Assembly: GCF_017356035.1 (NCBI RefSeq)
Contig: NZ_JAFIQX010000002.1
Coordinates: 434,001 to 498,000 of the forward strand
Direction of reading: 5' to 3'
Source: Longitalea luteola
GTDB taxonomy: Bacteria > Bacteroidota > Bacteroidia > Chitinophagales > Chitinophagaceae
Length of the DNA stretch: 64,000 nt
In this document: positions 41,918 to 50,280 of the stretch, in pieces
How positions within the stretch are numbered: the stretch's first letter is position 1
Layout: every line of letters starts with the position of its first letter
The notes under the pieces: model-generated
What the model was told of the DNA's origin: nothing
The model's database searches: none
Seen by the model: the letters and a program-made list of their open reading frames with translations, nothing else
Program-made: the position numbers and the translations under genes

Positions 41918-42502
41918 TTACATTCTTTCTAATGTAGTGCGGGTGAACTTATGCAGTGCAGGGAAGAAATCTGCATAGTACTGCTCCAGCTTATGATAAT
42001 TGTCTTCAAACAATTTAAAAGCTGTTTGGCTGTCTGTTAAATACTGCGACCGGTGCACGACGCCTGCAAAGCTGCGCTCAATGCCCGACCTGTTGCGATA
42101 ATTGTACAGCCAGTTGTATTGTTTCATGTAAGGGAACAGCTGCCTGAACGGTTCGGGAAAAACATCCAGGTATTTGTCCAGCGAAACATATACCTGTTGT
42201 GAGAATTCCTGTAAGGAGTCGTCGGTAAATTGCTGCCAGTCGTTAGCCAGAAAATGATCATAGCTTACATCAATAAAAGCAGCGCTGTATAAACGGTAAT
42301 AAGGCTTGAAGATGATCTTGGCTTCCCGCGTAGCAGGATGTTCATCGGTGAAGGAATCAATGGCTCGGTGCAGCAAAATGCCCTTCCGTATCTCTTCAGG
42401 ATACTGATTCACCTGCTTCCCCTTCACAAAATCACTGAAGAGGTTTCCGGCCAGAACAGCCGGTTGATTAAAGGATAAATATGCGTGCGCCAGGTAATTC
42501 AA
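41918..42502 (-). CDS. acpH: ACP phosphodiesterase-like protein (DUF479)
   Basis: A 194-residue protein of the AcpH/DUF479 family. It starts MNYLAHAYLSFNQPAVLAGNL and has SDFVKGK, GILLHRAIDSFTDEHP and VSYDHFLANDW, the conserved acidic and His residues of the family. E. coli AcpH removes 4'-phosphopantetheine from acyl carrier protein; in organisms outside enterobacteria the role is assumed. Single gene, no clear operon. Confidence 0.88.
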   Translation of the reverse strand: MNYLAHAYLSFNQPAVLAGNLFSDFVKGKQVNQYPEEIRKGILLHRAIDSFTDEHPATREAKIIFKPYYRLYSAAFIDVSYDHFLANDWQQFTDDSLQEFSQQVYVSLDKYLDVFPEPFRQLFPYMKQYNWLYNYRNRSGIERSFAGVVHRSQYLTDSQTAFKLFEDNYHKLEQYYADFFPALHKFTRTTLERM

Positions 42503-42847
42503 GAATGTTGATTGTTATAATGACAATATAATGTTTTATGGCCGGTTTGCGTAATAAAACAGCAAAAAAGAATGAATAAAATACAATCCTGTTCGTCCAT
42601 TAATTTCCACAATTCCTTTTTAACGATCAGTTAACCTTGTTTTAGGAAATATTTAAAGAATTGACTGCAACCCTTTACCAGAGTGCATTTCGCTGATATC
42701 TGTAACAATCGGAATGGCGTTTTGTTTAACCTCGTTTAACGTAATGTACCATTAATCATAATTTTCGTGATACCTGTGTAACCTCTTTTACTTTTGTGTC
42801 GACTAATCAATAAAGCAACGGGTCAGTCAGCATTAAAAAGTATAGCC
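42503..42847. other. Intergenic stretch with a promoter and leader copy
   Basis: Divergent gap downstream of acpH's start. It contains the -7 box TACTTTTG at 42789-42796 and the GCATTAAAAAGTATAGCCATG leader of the decayed PepSY-like copy; otherwise nothing that I can assign. Confidence 0.5.
42789..42796 (+). promoter_or_regulatory. -7 box TACTTTTG before the decayed copy
   Basis: Same -7 box and preceding ACCTCTT-like sequence as the intact gene at 37914, 52 bases before the ATG at 42848. It may still drive transcription through to 43096. Confidence 0.5.
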
Positions 42848-42922
42848 ATGAAAAAGTATTTTGCTTCGTTTATTGCATTGTGTAACCAGGGGTGCACAAT
42901 GCCTAAGACCGGGGAAACTTAA
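42848..42922 (+). pseudogene. Decayed PepSY-like gene remnant
   Basis: An ATG preceded by the same leader as the intact PepSY-like gene starts MKKYFASFIALC, the beginning of a signal peptide. The frame then shifts into unrelated residues and ends after 24 codons. The following 170 bases show no continuation. The intact paralogue at 43096 lies just downstream, so this looks like a copy that lost its body, leaving its promoter and leader in front of the next gene. Confidence 0.55.
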
Positions 42923-43095
42923 GCTCCCAAAAAGATCCTTCCGGTACCTGTAATAATTTCCCGAAAGCAGCTACCTATAATTCATACCTCTTAGAAAGAT
43001 AATTTAAAAATAACATCAACCAGGCTGGCATCCATATAGCCAGGGTGCATCATATTGCCTGGTATTAATTGAAATCAAAAGCAAAAATTAGCATC

Positions 43096-43551
43096 ATGAA
43101 AAACAAAATTCTCCTTGGCGTGTTTATTCTTATAACCGCCATCAGCAGTGCATTTGCCAACGGTAATGAAGAAGTAAGTGACAAGATCATTAAGTCTTTC
43201 CAAAAAGATTTTACTGGCGCACAGCATGTGCAATGGGTTCGTTCAAAAGAATTCGTAAAAGCGAGTTTTACCTTGAATGAACAGGTGGTACATGCGTATT
43301 ATTCGCTTGACGGAACGCTGTTGGGTGTAACGCGTAATATTGTATCGGGCCAGCTGCCCATGAACCTGCTCACCGACGTAAAGAAAAATTACAGTAAATA
43401 CTGGATCACTGATCTCTTTGAAATAGCCAATCATAACGAGAATGTGTATTACCTGACTTTAGAGGACAGCGATCATAAGATCATCCTGAAGTCGAATGGG
43501 AATTATGGCTGGGACACATTTAAAAAAGAGAAGAAACAAATCGATAATTAA
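43096..43551 (+). CDS. Secreted PepSY-like protein, paralogue 2
   Basis: A 151-residue exported protein with a signal peptide (residues 1-20, LLGVFILITAISSAFA). The mature part follows the same plan as the protein at 37914-38354: 'IIKSFQKDFTGAQHVQW ... FVKASFTLNEQ ... AYYSLDGTLLGV' and a late 'YYLTLEDSDHKIILK'. I use the ATG at 43096, since the in-frame ATG at 43069 adds nine residues before the signal peptide. Function unknown; extracytoplasmic. Confidence 0.8.
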   Translation: MKNKILLGVFILITAISSAFANGNEEVSDKIIKSFQKDFTGAQHVQWVRSKEFVKASFTLNEQVVHAYYSLDGTLLGVTRNIVSGQLPMNLLTDVKKNYSKYWITDLFEIANHNENVYYLTLEDSDHKIILKSNGNYGWDTFKKEKKQIDN

Positions 43552-43586
43552 GTTTTTTTCTTATAGTTGGTTTTAGTTGGAAAGAA

Positions 43587-43613
43587 AAGGCTCCCGATTT
43601 TTCGGGGGCCTTC
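43587..43613 (+). terminator. Hairpin after PepSY-like paralogue 2
   Basis: AAGGCTCCCGA and TCGGGGGCCTT form an 11-pair stem with one wobble, but the following T content is weak, so termination is less certain than elsewhere. Confidence 0.5.
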
Positions 43614-43614
43614 A

Positions 43615-43805
43615 TTGTTGGTAACGGTTGCCGGTTACCGGGTTTTGACTCAGGCCTCGCGAAGTGAAGTTCCAGGTGCCATGGTTTGAGGCACTTTGAT
43701 CTTTGTCCTTAGGTTTGAAATATACACCAGTAAGCTGAACCTTATAACCTGTAAGTGTTTCAGGTTGGCATTTTGCCAATTGTCCATTGTCTATTGCCAA
43801 TTGAT
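43615..43805. repeat. Short word repeats before the DHS-like gene
   Basis: GGTAACGGTTGCCGGTTACCGGG near 43619 and ATTGTCCATTGTCTATTGCC near 43788. The second vocabulary recurs inverted as AATAGACAATAG at 62185. Confidence 0.6.
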
Positions 43806-43809
43806 TCCC

Positions 43810-43817
43810 TACCTTTG
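43810..43817 (+). promoter_or_regulatory. -7 box TACCTTTG of the DHS-like gene
   Basis: A full TAnnTTTG match 20 bases before the ATG, with TTTG at 43782-43785 as a possible -33 element. Confidence 0.6.
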
Positions 43818-43837
43818 CCGCCACATAAAAAACTATC

Positions 43838-44812
43838 ATGAGTAAAGGTCCCATTTCGCAATTTATACAGCATCATTACCGGCATTTCAATGCAGCTGCG
43901 CTGGTAGATGCCGCCAAAGGATATGAAACCCATTTACTGGAAGGTGGAAAGATGATGGTTACGCTGGCAGGTGCTATGAGTACTGCCGAACTGGGTGTGT
44001 CACTGGCCGAAATGATCCGTCAGGACAAAGTGCATATTATCAGCTGCACCGGCGCCAATCTCGAAGAAGATATCATGAACCTCGTGGCTCATGATCACTA
44101 TAAACGTATTCCCAACTACCGTGATCTTACCCCTCAACAGGAATGGGAGTTGCTGGAGCAGGGGCTGAACCGCGTTACCGATACCTGCATTCCGGAAGAA
44201 GAGGCTTTTCGCAGCATTCAGCATAACATTGTAAAACTGTGGAAAGATGCCGATGCCAAAGGCGAGCGGTATTTTCCGCATGAGTTTATGTATAAGCTGT
44301 TACTGAGTAAGGTAATGGAAAAGAATTACCAGATCAATACCAAAGACAGCTGGATGATCGCTGCTGCTGAAAAGAACCTGCCCATTGTTGTAGGTGGCTG
44401 GGAAGACAGCACACTCGGCAACATCTTCGCTTCTTATGTAATTAAAAATGAGATCAAGGCTACTACCATGAAGAGCGGTATCGAGTACATGGTATGGCTG
44501 GCCGACTGGTACCGTAACAACAGTGCGGGCAAAGGCGTTGGCTTCTTCCAGATCGGTGGCGGTATCGCCGGTGATTTCCCCATTTGCGTGGTGCCCATGA
44601 TGTACCAGGACCTGGAATGGCATGATGTTCCTTTCTGGAATTATTTCTGCCAGATCTCTGATTCTACGACTTCTTACGGTTCTTATTCCGGCGCTGTTCC
44701 CAACGAGAAGATCACCTGGGGCAAACTGGATATCAATACGCCAAAATACATTGTTGAAAGTGATGCTACCATTGTAGCGCCGCTCATTTTTGCTTATGTA
44801 TTAGGTTGGTAA
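43838..44812 (+). CDS. Deoxyhypusine synthase-like aminobutyltransferase
   Basis: A 324-residue NAD-dependent enzyme of the deoxyhypusine synthase family. Family segments are MMVTLAGAMSTAELG near residue 40, ISCTGANLEEDIMN near 68, GGGIAGDFP near 240 and SGAVPNEKITWGKLD, where Lys296 occupies the position of the catalytic lysine that carries the aminobutyl group. Bacteria lack the eIF5A substrate, so members in bacteria are thought to act on polyamines, for example in homospermidine or spermidine formation. The acceptor here is unknown. Single-gene unit with a good promoter and terminator. Confidence 0.92.
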   Translation: MSKGPISQFIQHHYRHFNAAALVDAAKGYETHLLEGGKMMVTLAGAMSTAELGVSLAEMIRQDKVHIISCTGANLEEDIMNLVAHDHYKRIPNYRDLTPQQEWELLEQGLNRVTDTCIPEEEAFRSIQHNIVKLWKDADAKGERYFPHEFMYKLLLSKVMEKNYQINTKDSWMIAAAEKNLPIVVGGWEDSTLGNIFASYVIKNEIKATTMKSGIEYMVWLADWYRNNSAGKGVGFFQIGGGIAGDFPICVVPMMYQDLEWHDVPFWNYFCQISDSTTSYGSYSGAVPNEKITWGKLDINTPKYIVESDATIVAPLIFAYVLGW

Positions 44813-44833
44813 CTTATTTAATTGCTGTAACAG

Positions 44834-44862
44834 ACCCCGGCAATACTGTCGGGGTTTTTTTA
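44834..44862 (+). terminator. Terminator of the DHS-like gene
   Basis: ACCCCGG and TCGGGGT form a stem around CAATACTG, followed by at least six T, 22 bases past the stop. Confidence 0.85.
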
Positions 44863-44879
44863 TGCACAGCACTTTCGGT

Positions 44880-44910
44880 AAACAAGACGGCCCCGTTGTT
44901 GCGGGGCCGT
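44880..44910 (-). terminator. Terminator of rpiB
   Basis: ACGGCCCCG and CGGGGCCGT form a perfect stem around TTGTTG; on the minus strand it is followed by CTTGTTT. It lies 12 bases past the rpiB stop in a convergent gap. Confidence 0.7.
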
Positions 44911-44921
44911 TATATGATGCA

Positions 44922-45368
44922 TTAATTGCAGGAGATCTTATTTACTCTCGTCTGGTGACGCCCACCTTCGAATGGCGTGGTTATAAAGATGTCGAGCATT
45001 TGTTTGGCATATTCCAGCGACACAAAGCGGGCGGGAATACAAATGACATTGGCGTCATTATGCTGGCGGATCAACCTGGCCACTTCCGTTTCAAATGACA
45101 AACCGGCCCGAATGCCCTGGTGTTTATTGGCGGTAATGCAAACACCGTTGGCGCTTCCGCATAATAAAATACCAAAAGCGGCTTCGCCTTTTTCTACTGA
45201 TTCGGCAACGGGATGGGCGTAATCGGGATAGTCAACCGATTTATTGGCGTCAACGCCTTTGTCGCTAACCTGGTAGCCTTTTTCCGTTAACCATTTTACA
45301 ATAGCCTCTTTATACTCAAACCCGGCGTGATCGCTGCCGATGGCTATTGGTCTTGAGAGATCGAACAT
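44922..45368 (-). CDS. rpiB: Ribose 5-phosphate isomerase B
   Basis: A 148-residue RpiB-type sugar isomerase of the pentose phosphate pathway. It has GSDHAGFEYK at residues 11-20 (phosphate and base residues Asp13, His14), the catalytic Cys70 in LLCGSANG and RAGLS near 98. LacA/RpiB relatives act on other sugar phosphates, but the short form with this CGS motif supports RpiB. It is followed by tatC upstream on the same strand (41-base gap). Confidence 0.95.
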   Translation of the reverse strand: MFDLSRPIAIGSDHAGFEYKEAIVKWLTEKGYQVSDKGVDANKSVDYPDYAHPVAESVEKGEAAFGILLCGSANGVCITANKHQGIRAGLSFETEVARLIRQHNDANVICIPARFVSLEYAKQMLDIFITTPFEGGRHQTRVNKISCN

Positions 45369-45409
45369 ATATTGATTATATTAACTATTTATACGATTGT
45401 TCCGGATTC

Positions 45410-46267
45410 TTATTGCCAGTTATCCTCTTCTTCCTGTTCTTTTTTAAATACACGTTTTGAAACGATGATGCTTAACTCATACAGGAAGACCAGCGGCAGG
45501 AATACGATCATCTGGCTGGTCCAGTCGGGCGAGGGAGTAATAATGGCCGCCACCATCAGGATGGCCACATAAGCGTATTTGCGATAAGTGGTCAGGAATT
45601 GCGGTGTAATTAAACCCACCTTGGTAAGCACGTATGACAGAACAGGCAGTTCAAAGGCGATACCGCAGCCTAAAATGATATTTACCAGGTTATCGATATA
45701 GTCGCCCAGGGCCGGCTTGTATTCATACAACTGCGATTTGCCCAAGGTAAAGTTGGCCAGGAAGTTAAAAGTAAAAGGACCGAGCACAAAATAGCCGAAG
45801 GCAGCCCCCAGGAAAAAGCATAGTGAAACAAAGAATATGGCGTTCCGGGAATACTTTAACTCCTTGGGCGATAAAGCCGGTTTCACGAATTTCCAGAATT
45901 CCCAGAAGATGTAAGGAAAGGCAAATATAAAACCGCCGATGATGCCGATCTGAATGGCCGACATAAACGGACCGCTAACCGTATTACCCAGCAGTTTATA
46001 GCCCGGGGGAATTGGCGGCATACAAAGCGCATCGCCAATATGCAGGAAATGACTAAAATCACACAGCAGCCGGTACGAAACAAAATTATTGCGCACAGGC
46101 CCCATTACAACATTATCAAATACCCAGTCGATATTGATAAAAATAACTATCGCCGCTATCAAAATCGCCAGCACAGAACGCATTATATGCCAGCGTAGTT
46201 CCTCAAGATGATCGATAAAGGTCATCTCGCTGTCATTACTCCTTCTTTCTAAAAAGGTCATCGCCAT
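45410..46267 (-). CDS. tatC: Sec-independent protein translocase TatC
   Basis: A 285-residue, six-membrane-segment translocase subunit that recognises twin-arginine signal peptides. The N-terminal FIDHLEELRWHIMRS is the conserved cytoplasmic motif that binds the signal peptide; PYIFWEFWKFVKPALSPKE and FELPVLSYVLTKVGLITP are also characteristic. A long periplasmic loop of about 50 residues with two cysteines (LLCDF and ALCMPP) lies between segments 1 and 2 and is larger than in E. coli. No tatA is nearby. A -7 box at 46305-46312 gives a leader of about 30 bases. Confidence 0.95.
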   Translation of the reverse strand: MAMTFLERRSNDSEMTFIDHLEELRWHIMRSVLAILIAAIVIFINIDWVFDNVVMGPVRNNFVSYRLLCDFSHFLHIGDALCMPPIPPGYKLLGNTVSGPFMSAIQIGIIGGFIFAFPYIFWEFWKFVKPALSPKELKYSRNAIFFVSLCFFLGAAFGYFVLGPFTFNFLANFTLGKSQLYEYKPALGDYIDNLVNIILGCGIAFELPVLSYVLTKVGLITPQFLTTYRKYAYVAILMVAAIITPSPDWTSQMIVFLPLVFLYELSIIVSKRVFKKEQEEEDNWQ

Positions 46268-46304
46268 AGGATCGCATAAAGTCTGAAAAATAGTAAAAGC
46301 GGGG

Positions 46305-46312
46305 CAAATTTA
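46305..46312 (-). promoter_or_regulatory. -7 box TAAATTTG of tatC
   Basis: A full TAnnTTTG match on the minus strand, 38 bases before the tatC ATG. Confidence 0.5.
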
Positions 46313-46411
46313 AGGCTTATCAGATTGGAATTCACAGAAAGCTTGTTAAGGGTTTGAAATCGAAAGCGGGCAGCAGGTGATTGAGAATGATTTATTTGCG
46401 GAATTTTATTG

Positions 46412-47695
46412 CTATTTCAGGATTTTGAGCCGCACCATTTCAATGCGGGTATCGCTCACATTCAGGATCTCGAATTCATAATTACCAATGATAATACGTT
46501 CCTTCAGGCGGGGTATGGTTTCGTGCTGGTGAATGATAAAGCCTGAGAGGGTCTCCGAGTCGTTCTCGGGAAACTCCAGTTTGTATTTTTCTATCAAATA
46601 ATCCAGCTCGAGGCGGCCCGATAAAATGTACTCGTCTTCAGAGATCATTTTCTCTTCAAACTCTTCCACGTCGTACTCGTCCTTAATTTCCCCGAAGATC
46701 TCTTCCAGCAGGTCTTCCATGGTAACAACGCCGGCTGTGCCGCCAAATTCATCTACTACCCAGGCAATACTTTTGCGTTCGCGGGTGAATTTATTGATGA
46801 GGTCGGTGGCGCTCATACTTTCGGGGATGGCGGGAATGGGCAGCAGGATCTCCTTGATATGGTCCGGCTGTTTAAACAGATCGAGCTGGTGAATATAACC
46901 GAGGATCTGGTCGATATTGCCACCATATACAATGAGTTTGCTCAACTTGGTTGAAATAAACTTTTTGCGGGCGTCCTCTACCGTGGTATTCAACTCAATA
47001 GCTTCAATTTCCTTACGGGGCACCAGGCATTCACGTACCTTGATCTTGGGTAACGACAGGGCGTTTTCGAACAGCTCCGTATTCATGTCGGCGCCGTCGC
47101 TGTCGTACTCGCTGGTCTGCTGAAAGAAATGATCGAGGTCGCTGCGTGAAAAAGGTTCCTTGCGCTTGTCGATGCGCATATCAAAGATCACATTCAGAAT
47201 AAAGATCGACAGCTTTACGAAGGCGGCGGCTATCCAGTAAAATAACGAGTCGAAGAAACCCAGCAGGCCTACACGGGCCGAAAAGGAAAGCAGGGAATCG
47301 CTTTTAGCCTTGAAAATGGCTTTTGGGATACACTCGCCCAGCAGGATGATGATGAGCCAAGAAAGAATAATTTCTATGATCAGCCGGAAAAAGGTGATGA
47401 ATGAACGACTGGAAAAGTCCATCTTGTACCAGTTCAGCACCTCATTCCAGAACTCAGACCCTAATAATATGACGATGGTGAGAAAAAAGCTGAAACCTAC
47501 TACATTGGTGCCTATGAAACGCGAGGGATTGTCGAACAGGTTTGATAACAGTATACCACTGCTGGCGCCCTGCTTCTTTTTCAATTCGATATTCAGCCGG
47601 TTAGCTGAGGTAAAAGCTACCTCGATACCAGCGAAATAGGCGACCAACAAAAAGGCTATGCCAATGCAAATGCCTATAATGGTAAGAAAATCCAT
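46412..47695 (-). CDS. CNNM/CorC (hemolysin-like) transmembrane protein
   Basis: A 427-residue protein. The N-terminal DUF21/CNNM region (about residues 1-190) has four hydrophobic segments and the FAGIEVAFTSANRLNIE and LLGECIPKAIF motifs. Two CBS domains follow (about 205-330, MTELF..ECLVPRKEIEAI, VVDEFGGTAGVVTMEDLLEEIFG), and a CorC/HlyC C-terminal domain ends the protein. The family is linked to magnesium or cobalt efflux. Gliding proteins of the GldE type share this layout, but the usual GldE neighbours are absent, so I do not use that name. Start at 47695; the in-frame start at 47728 adds 11 residues before the membrane segment. Confidence 0.9.
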   Translation of the reverse strand: MDFLTIIGICIGIAFLLVAYFAGIEVAFTSANRLNIELKKKQGASSGILLSNLFDNPSRFIGTNVVGFSFFLTIVILLGSEFWNEVLNWYKMDFSSRSFITFFRLIIEIILSWLIIILLGECIPKAIFKAKSDSLLSFSARVGLLGFFDSLFYWIAAAFVKLSIFILNVIFDMRIDKRKEPFSRSDLDHFFQQTSEYDSDGADMNTELFENALSLPKIKVRECLVPRKEIEAIELNTTVEDARKKFISTKLSKLIVYGGNIDQILGYIHQLDLFKQPDHIKEILLPIPAIPESMSATDLINKFTRERKSIAWVVDEFGGTAGVVTMEDLLEEIFGEIKDEYDVEEFEEKMISEDEYILSGRLELDYLIEKYKLEFPENDSETLSGFIIHQHETIPRLKERIIIGNYEFEILNVSDTRIEMVRLKILK

Positions 47696-47737
47696 AGTTC
47701 GGGTTACGAAAATATAAAAAAAGCGCAAGAATCAATG

Positions 47738-47835
47738 CCTGTTACCGGTTTCAGGGTTCCGGATACCAGGTACGGTAACACCATTGCAGGTTCCAGGTTT
47801 CCGGCCTGCCAGGGCCGGAGCAGGCACTCAGGAAC
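47738..47835. repeat. CAGGTTCCAGGTTTCCGG word repeats
   Basis: CTGTTACCGGTTTCAGGGTT, GATACCAGGTACGGTAAC and GCAGGTTCCAGGTTTCCGG, with a CCGGCC-TGCC-AGGGCCGG-like hairpin. Vocabulary shared with 23056-23152. Confidence 0.65.
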
Positions 47836-47871
47836 TTATCTGTCTTTTAAGGGAATTGTGTGTTTGCCGGT

Positions 47872-48450
47872 TCATGACTCCAGGAACTGTTGAACTACCT
47901 GCTGGGCATGTTGGCAGGCCCGCTCGAGGTTGTCGTTCAGGATTATTGCCGTAAAGTGGTGTTTGAACGATATTTCGTAGGAGGCCTTGTTGATCCTTTG
48001 CTGCAGGCTTTCCTCGGTTTCGGTGCCCCTGGAACTTAAACGGCGTTTTAATTCGTCTACAGAAGGCGGATCAACAAATATCGACAGGGTAGTGCCGGGG
48101 TATTGCTGCTGTACGTGAATCGCGCCTTTTACATCAATATCCAGTACGGGTACCTGCTGGTTGTTCCAGATGCGTTCGAGTTCCGATTTGAGCGTACCAT
48201 ATTTTTTGCCTTCATACACCATTTCCCATTCTACAAACTCATTGTGCTGGATCTTCTGGTTAAATTCTTCTTCAGCCATAAAATAATAATCTTTCCCTTC
48301 TGTTTCATTCTCCCTTCTTTTACGGGTGGCTGCAGATATGGAAAAAGACAACTGGGGAAACTTCTTCAACAGGAAATGGGTAATAGAGGTTTTACCGGCG
48401 CCTGAGGGAGCGGTTATAATGATGATCTTGTTGTTGGGTTGAAAGGGCAT
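47872..48450 (-). CDS. gmk: Guanylate kinase
   Basis: A 192-residue nucleotide kinase that converts GMP to GDP. P-loop APSGAGKT at residues 14-21, the GMP-binding region SISAATRKRRENETEGKDYYF near 38, and LDIDVKGAIHV near 100. Length normal for the family. It follows murA on the same strand after 71 bases, so the two may share a transcript from the murA promoter. Confidence 0.96.
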   Translation of the reverse strand: MPFQPNNKIIIITAPSGAGKTSITHFLLKKFPQLSFSISAATRKRRENETEGKDYYFMAEEEFNQKIQHNEFVEWEMVYEGKKYGTLKSELERIWNNQQVPVLDIDVKGAIHVQQQYPGTTLSIFVDPPSVDELKRRLSSRGTETEESLQQRINKASYEISFKHHFTAIILNDNLERACQHAQQVVQQFLES

Positions 48451-48521
48451 GTACGAATTTATAGTTTATTATTTTGTTACAGGTTACGCATCGAGGCAAG
48501 CTGCAACCTGCTAACCAATTC

Positions 48522-49826
48522 TTATATCCGTTTTATATCTGCGCCCAGCTGTTGCAGGCGTTTATCAATATACTGGTAACCGCGGTCTATCTGCTCAATA
48601 TTCTGGATCACGCTTTTACCATCGGCGCTCAGGGCTGCGATCAGCAGCGATACACCGGCCCTGATATCGGGGCTGCTCATCTGTATTCCCCGCAGTTTTT
48701 GCTCGCGGCCGAGGCCAATTACAGCGGCGCGATGGGGGTCGCACAAAATGATCTGCGCACCCATATCAAGCAGCTTATCTACAAAGAACAAACGGCTTTC
48801 GAACATCTTTTGATGGATGAGCACACTGCCACGCGCCTGGGTAGCTACTACCAGCACAATACTCAGCAGGTCGGGGGTAAAACCCGGCCAGGGGTGATCG
48901 TAAATAGTGAGCACCGAGCCATCGAGGAAAGTCTGAATTTCGTATACTTCCTGCGCCGGCACATGAATATCGTCGCCTTCAAATTGTAACTGAATGCCCA
49001 ACTGCCTGAATTTATCGGGAATAATGCCCAGGTGTTCAATGCCGGCATTTTTAATGGTGATGTCGCTTTGCGTCATGGCGGCCAGTCCGATAAAAGAACC
49101 GATCTCTATCATATCAGGTAACATCCGGTGTTCGGTGCCCTGTAAAGCGGGTACGCCTTCAATCGTGAGCAGGTTGCTGCCAATACCGCTGATCCTGGCG
49201 CCCATGCGGTTGAGCATTTTGCACAACTGCTGGATATACGGTTCGCAGGCGGCGTTATAAATGGTGGTAACACCTTCGGCCATAACCGCTGCCATAACGA
49301 TGTTGGCGGTTCCGGTAACGGAAGGTTCATCGAGCATGAGGTAAGTGCCTTTCAGGTTGGGAGCCTGAAGTTCAAAAAAGCCATCTTCGGGCAGGTAGTT
49401 AAAGGAGGCGCCCAGTTTTTCGAACCCTATGATATGGGTATCGAGCCGGCGGCGGCCAATTTTATCGCCACCGGGTTTGGGAATATAGGCTTTTCTGAAC
49501 CGGGCCAGCATGGGGCCGGCCAGCATAACGGAGCCCCGCAGGCGACCGCTTTTTTGTTTATAGGCGTCACTGCGCAGGTAATCTACATTTACATCATCGG
49601 CCTGAAAGATGCAGGTATCGCGTTGCGGGCGTTCGATCTTTACATTCATTTCGCCCAGCAGTTCAATGAGCAGGTTTACATCTAAAATGTCGGGAATATT
49701 GGTGATGGTGATCTTCTGGGGCGTAAGTAATACGGCACTGATGATCTGCAATGCTTCGTTCTTGGCGCCCTGCGGAACTATTTCACCTTTTAATTTTTTA
49801 CCGCCGATGACTTCAAAGGAATTCAT
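48522..49826 (-). CDS. murA: UDP-N-acetylglucosamine 1-carboxyvinyltransferase, Cys-to-Asp variant
   Basis: A 434-residue EPSP-synthase-fold enzyme that adds enolpyruvate to UDP-GlcNAc, the first committed step of peptidoglycan synthesis. GAKNEAL at residues 21-27 holds the conserved Lys22. The catalytic loop reads PKPGGDKIGRRRLD, so the usual cysteine (E. coli Cys115) is Asp121. In other bacteria this replacement keeps activity but blocks alkylation by fosfomycin. The rest is canonical (DMIEIGSFIGLAAMTQSDI, TIYDHPWPGFTPDLLS). A -7 box at 49881-49888 starts the murA-gmk transcript. Confidence 0.95.
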   Translation of the reverse strand: MNSFEVIGGKKLKGEIVPQGAKNEALQIISAVLLTPQKITITNIPDILDVNLLIELLGEMNVKIERPQRDTCIFQADDVNVDYLRSDAYKQKSGRLRGSVMLAGPMLARFRKAYIPKPGGDKIGRRRLDTHIIGFEKLGASFNYLPEDGFFELQAPNLKGTYLMLDEPSVTGTANIVMAAVMAEGVTTIYNAACEPYIQQLCKMLNRMGARISGIGSNLLTIEGVPALQGTEHRMLPDMIEIGSFIGLAAMTQSDITIKNAGIEHLGIIPDKFRQLGIQLQFEGDDIHVPAQEVYEIQTFLDGSVLTIYDHPWPGFTPDLLSIVLVVATQARGSVLIHQKMFESRLFFVDKLLDMGAQIILCDPHRAAVIGLGREQKLRGIQMSSPDIRAGVSLLIAALSADGKSVIQNIEQIDRGYQYIDKRLQQLGADIKRI

Positions 49827-49880
49827 AGATACTTGTGCTGGTTTTTATGACCCTCGATGGGTAGCCCGTTATTTAAGGTG

Positions 49881-49888
49881 CAAATATA
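49881..49888 (-). promoter_or_regulatory. -7 box TATATTTG of murA
   Basis: A full TAnnTTTG match on the minus strand, 55 bases before the murA ATG. Confidence 0.5.
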
Positions 49889-49973
49889 AAACCCCGACAA
49901 TAGGTTTTACTGTCAGGGTTTTATTTATTCTTTATTCTTTTATCCTTAGGCCCGATCGCTGGGCTTTTGAAAT

Positions 49974-50280
49974 CAATTTCTGATTTCGGGATTTTGAGAT
50001 TTTCCTATGTGCAGCATGCACTAAAAATGTCAAGAAGCCCTCTCCGATATTCGATTTCTGATTTAGGGATTTCGGGATTTTGAGATTTTCCTATGTGCAG
50101 CATGCACTAAAAATGTCAAGAAGCCCTCTCCGATATTCGATTTCTGATTTCGGGATTTCGGGATTTTGAGATTTTCCTATGTGCGGCACGCACCAAAAAT
50201 CTCAAGAAGCCCTCTCCGATATTCGATTTCTGATTTCGGTATTTCAGATTTCCGACTTCAGGCCTCGGACCTCCGACTTC
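49974..50280 (-). repeat. Hairpin-bearing repeat array, left cluster (three copies)
   Basis: Three copies of an 86-base unit. Each holds a 36-base core at 49996-50031, 50082-50117 and 50168-50203 that, read on the minus strand, is built from GAGATTTT...GTGCR-TGC-YGCAC...AAAATCTC, preceded by AGAGGGCTTCTTGA and followed by GAAATCCCGAAATC words. The first two cores have GTGCA/TGCAC as inner stem, the third GTGCG/CGCAC. The opposite-orientation partner cluster is at 52420-52832. The array ends at the DUF4290 stop. Confidence 0.9.

Noticed and set aside
46412-47695. GldE assignment for the CNNM/CorC protein
   Set aside because: The domain layout fits, but the usual gldE neighbours are missing and the general CorC-like name is safer.
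49974-50280. CRISPR-like array with 86-base spacing
   Set aside because: The whole unit is repeated, not only a short repeat with variable spacers, and the partner array is inverted 2 kb away.
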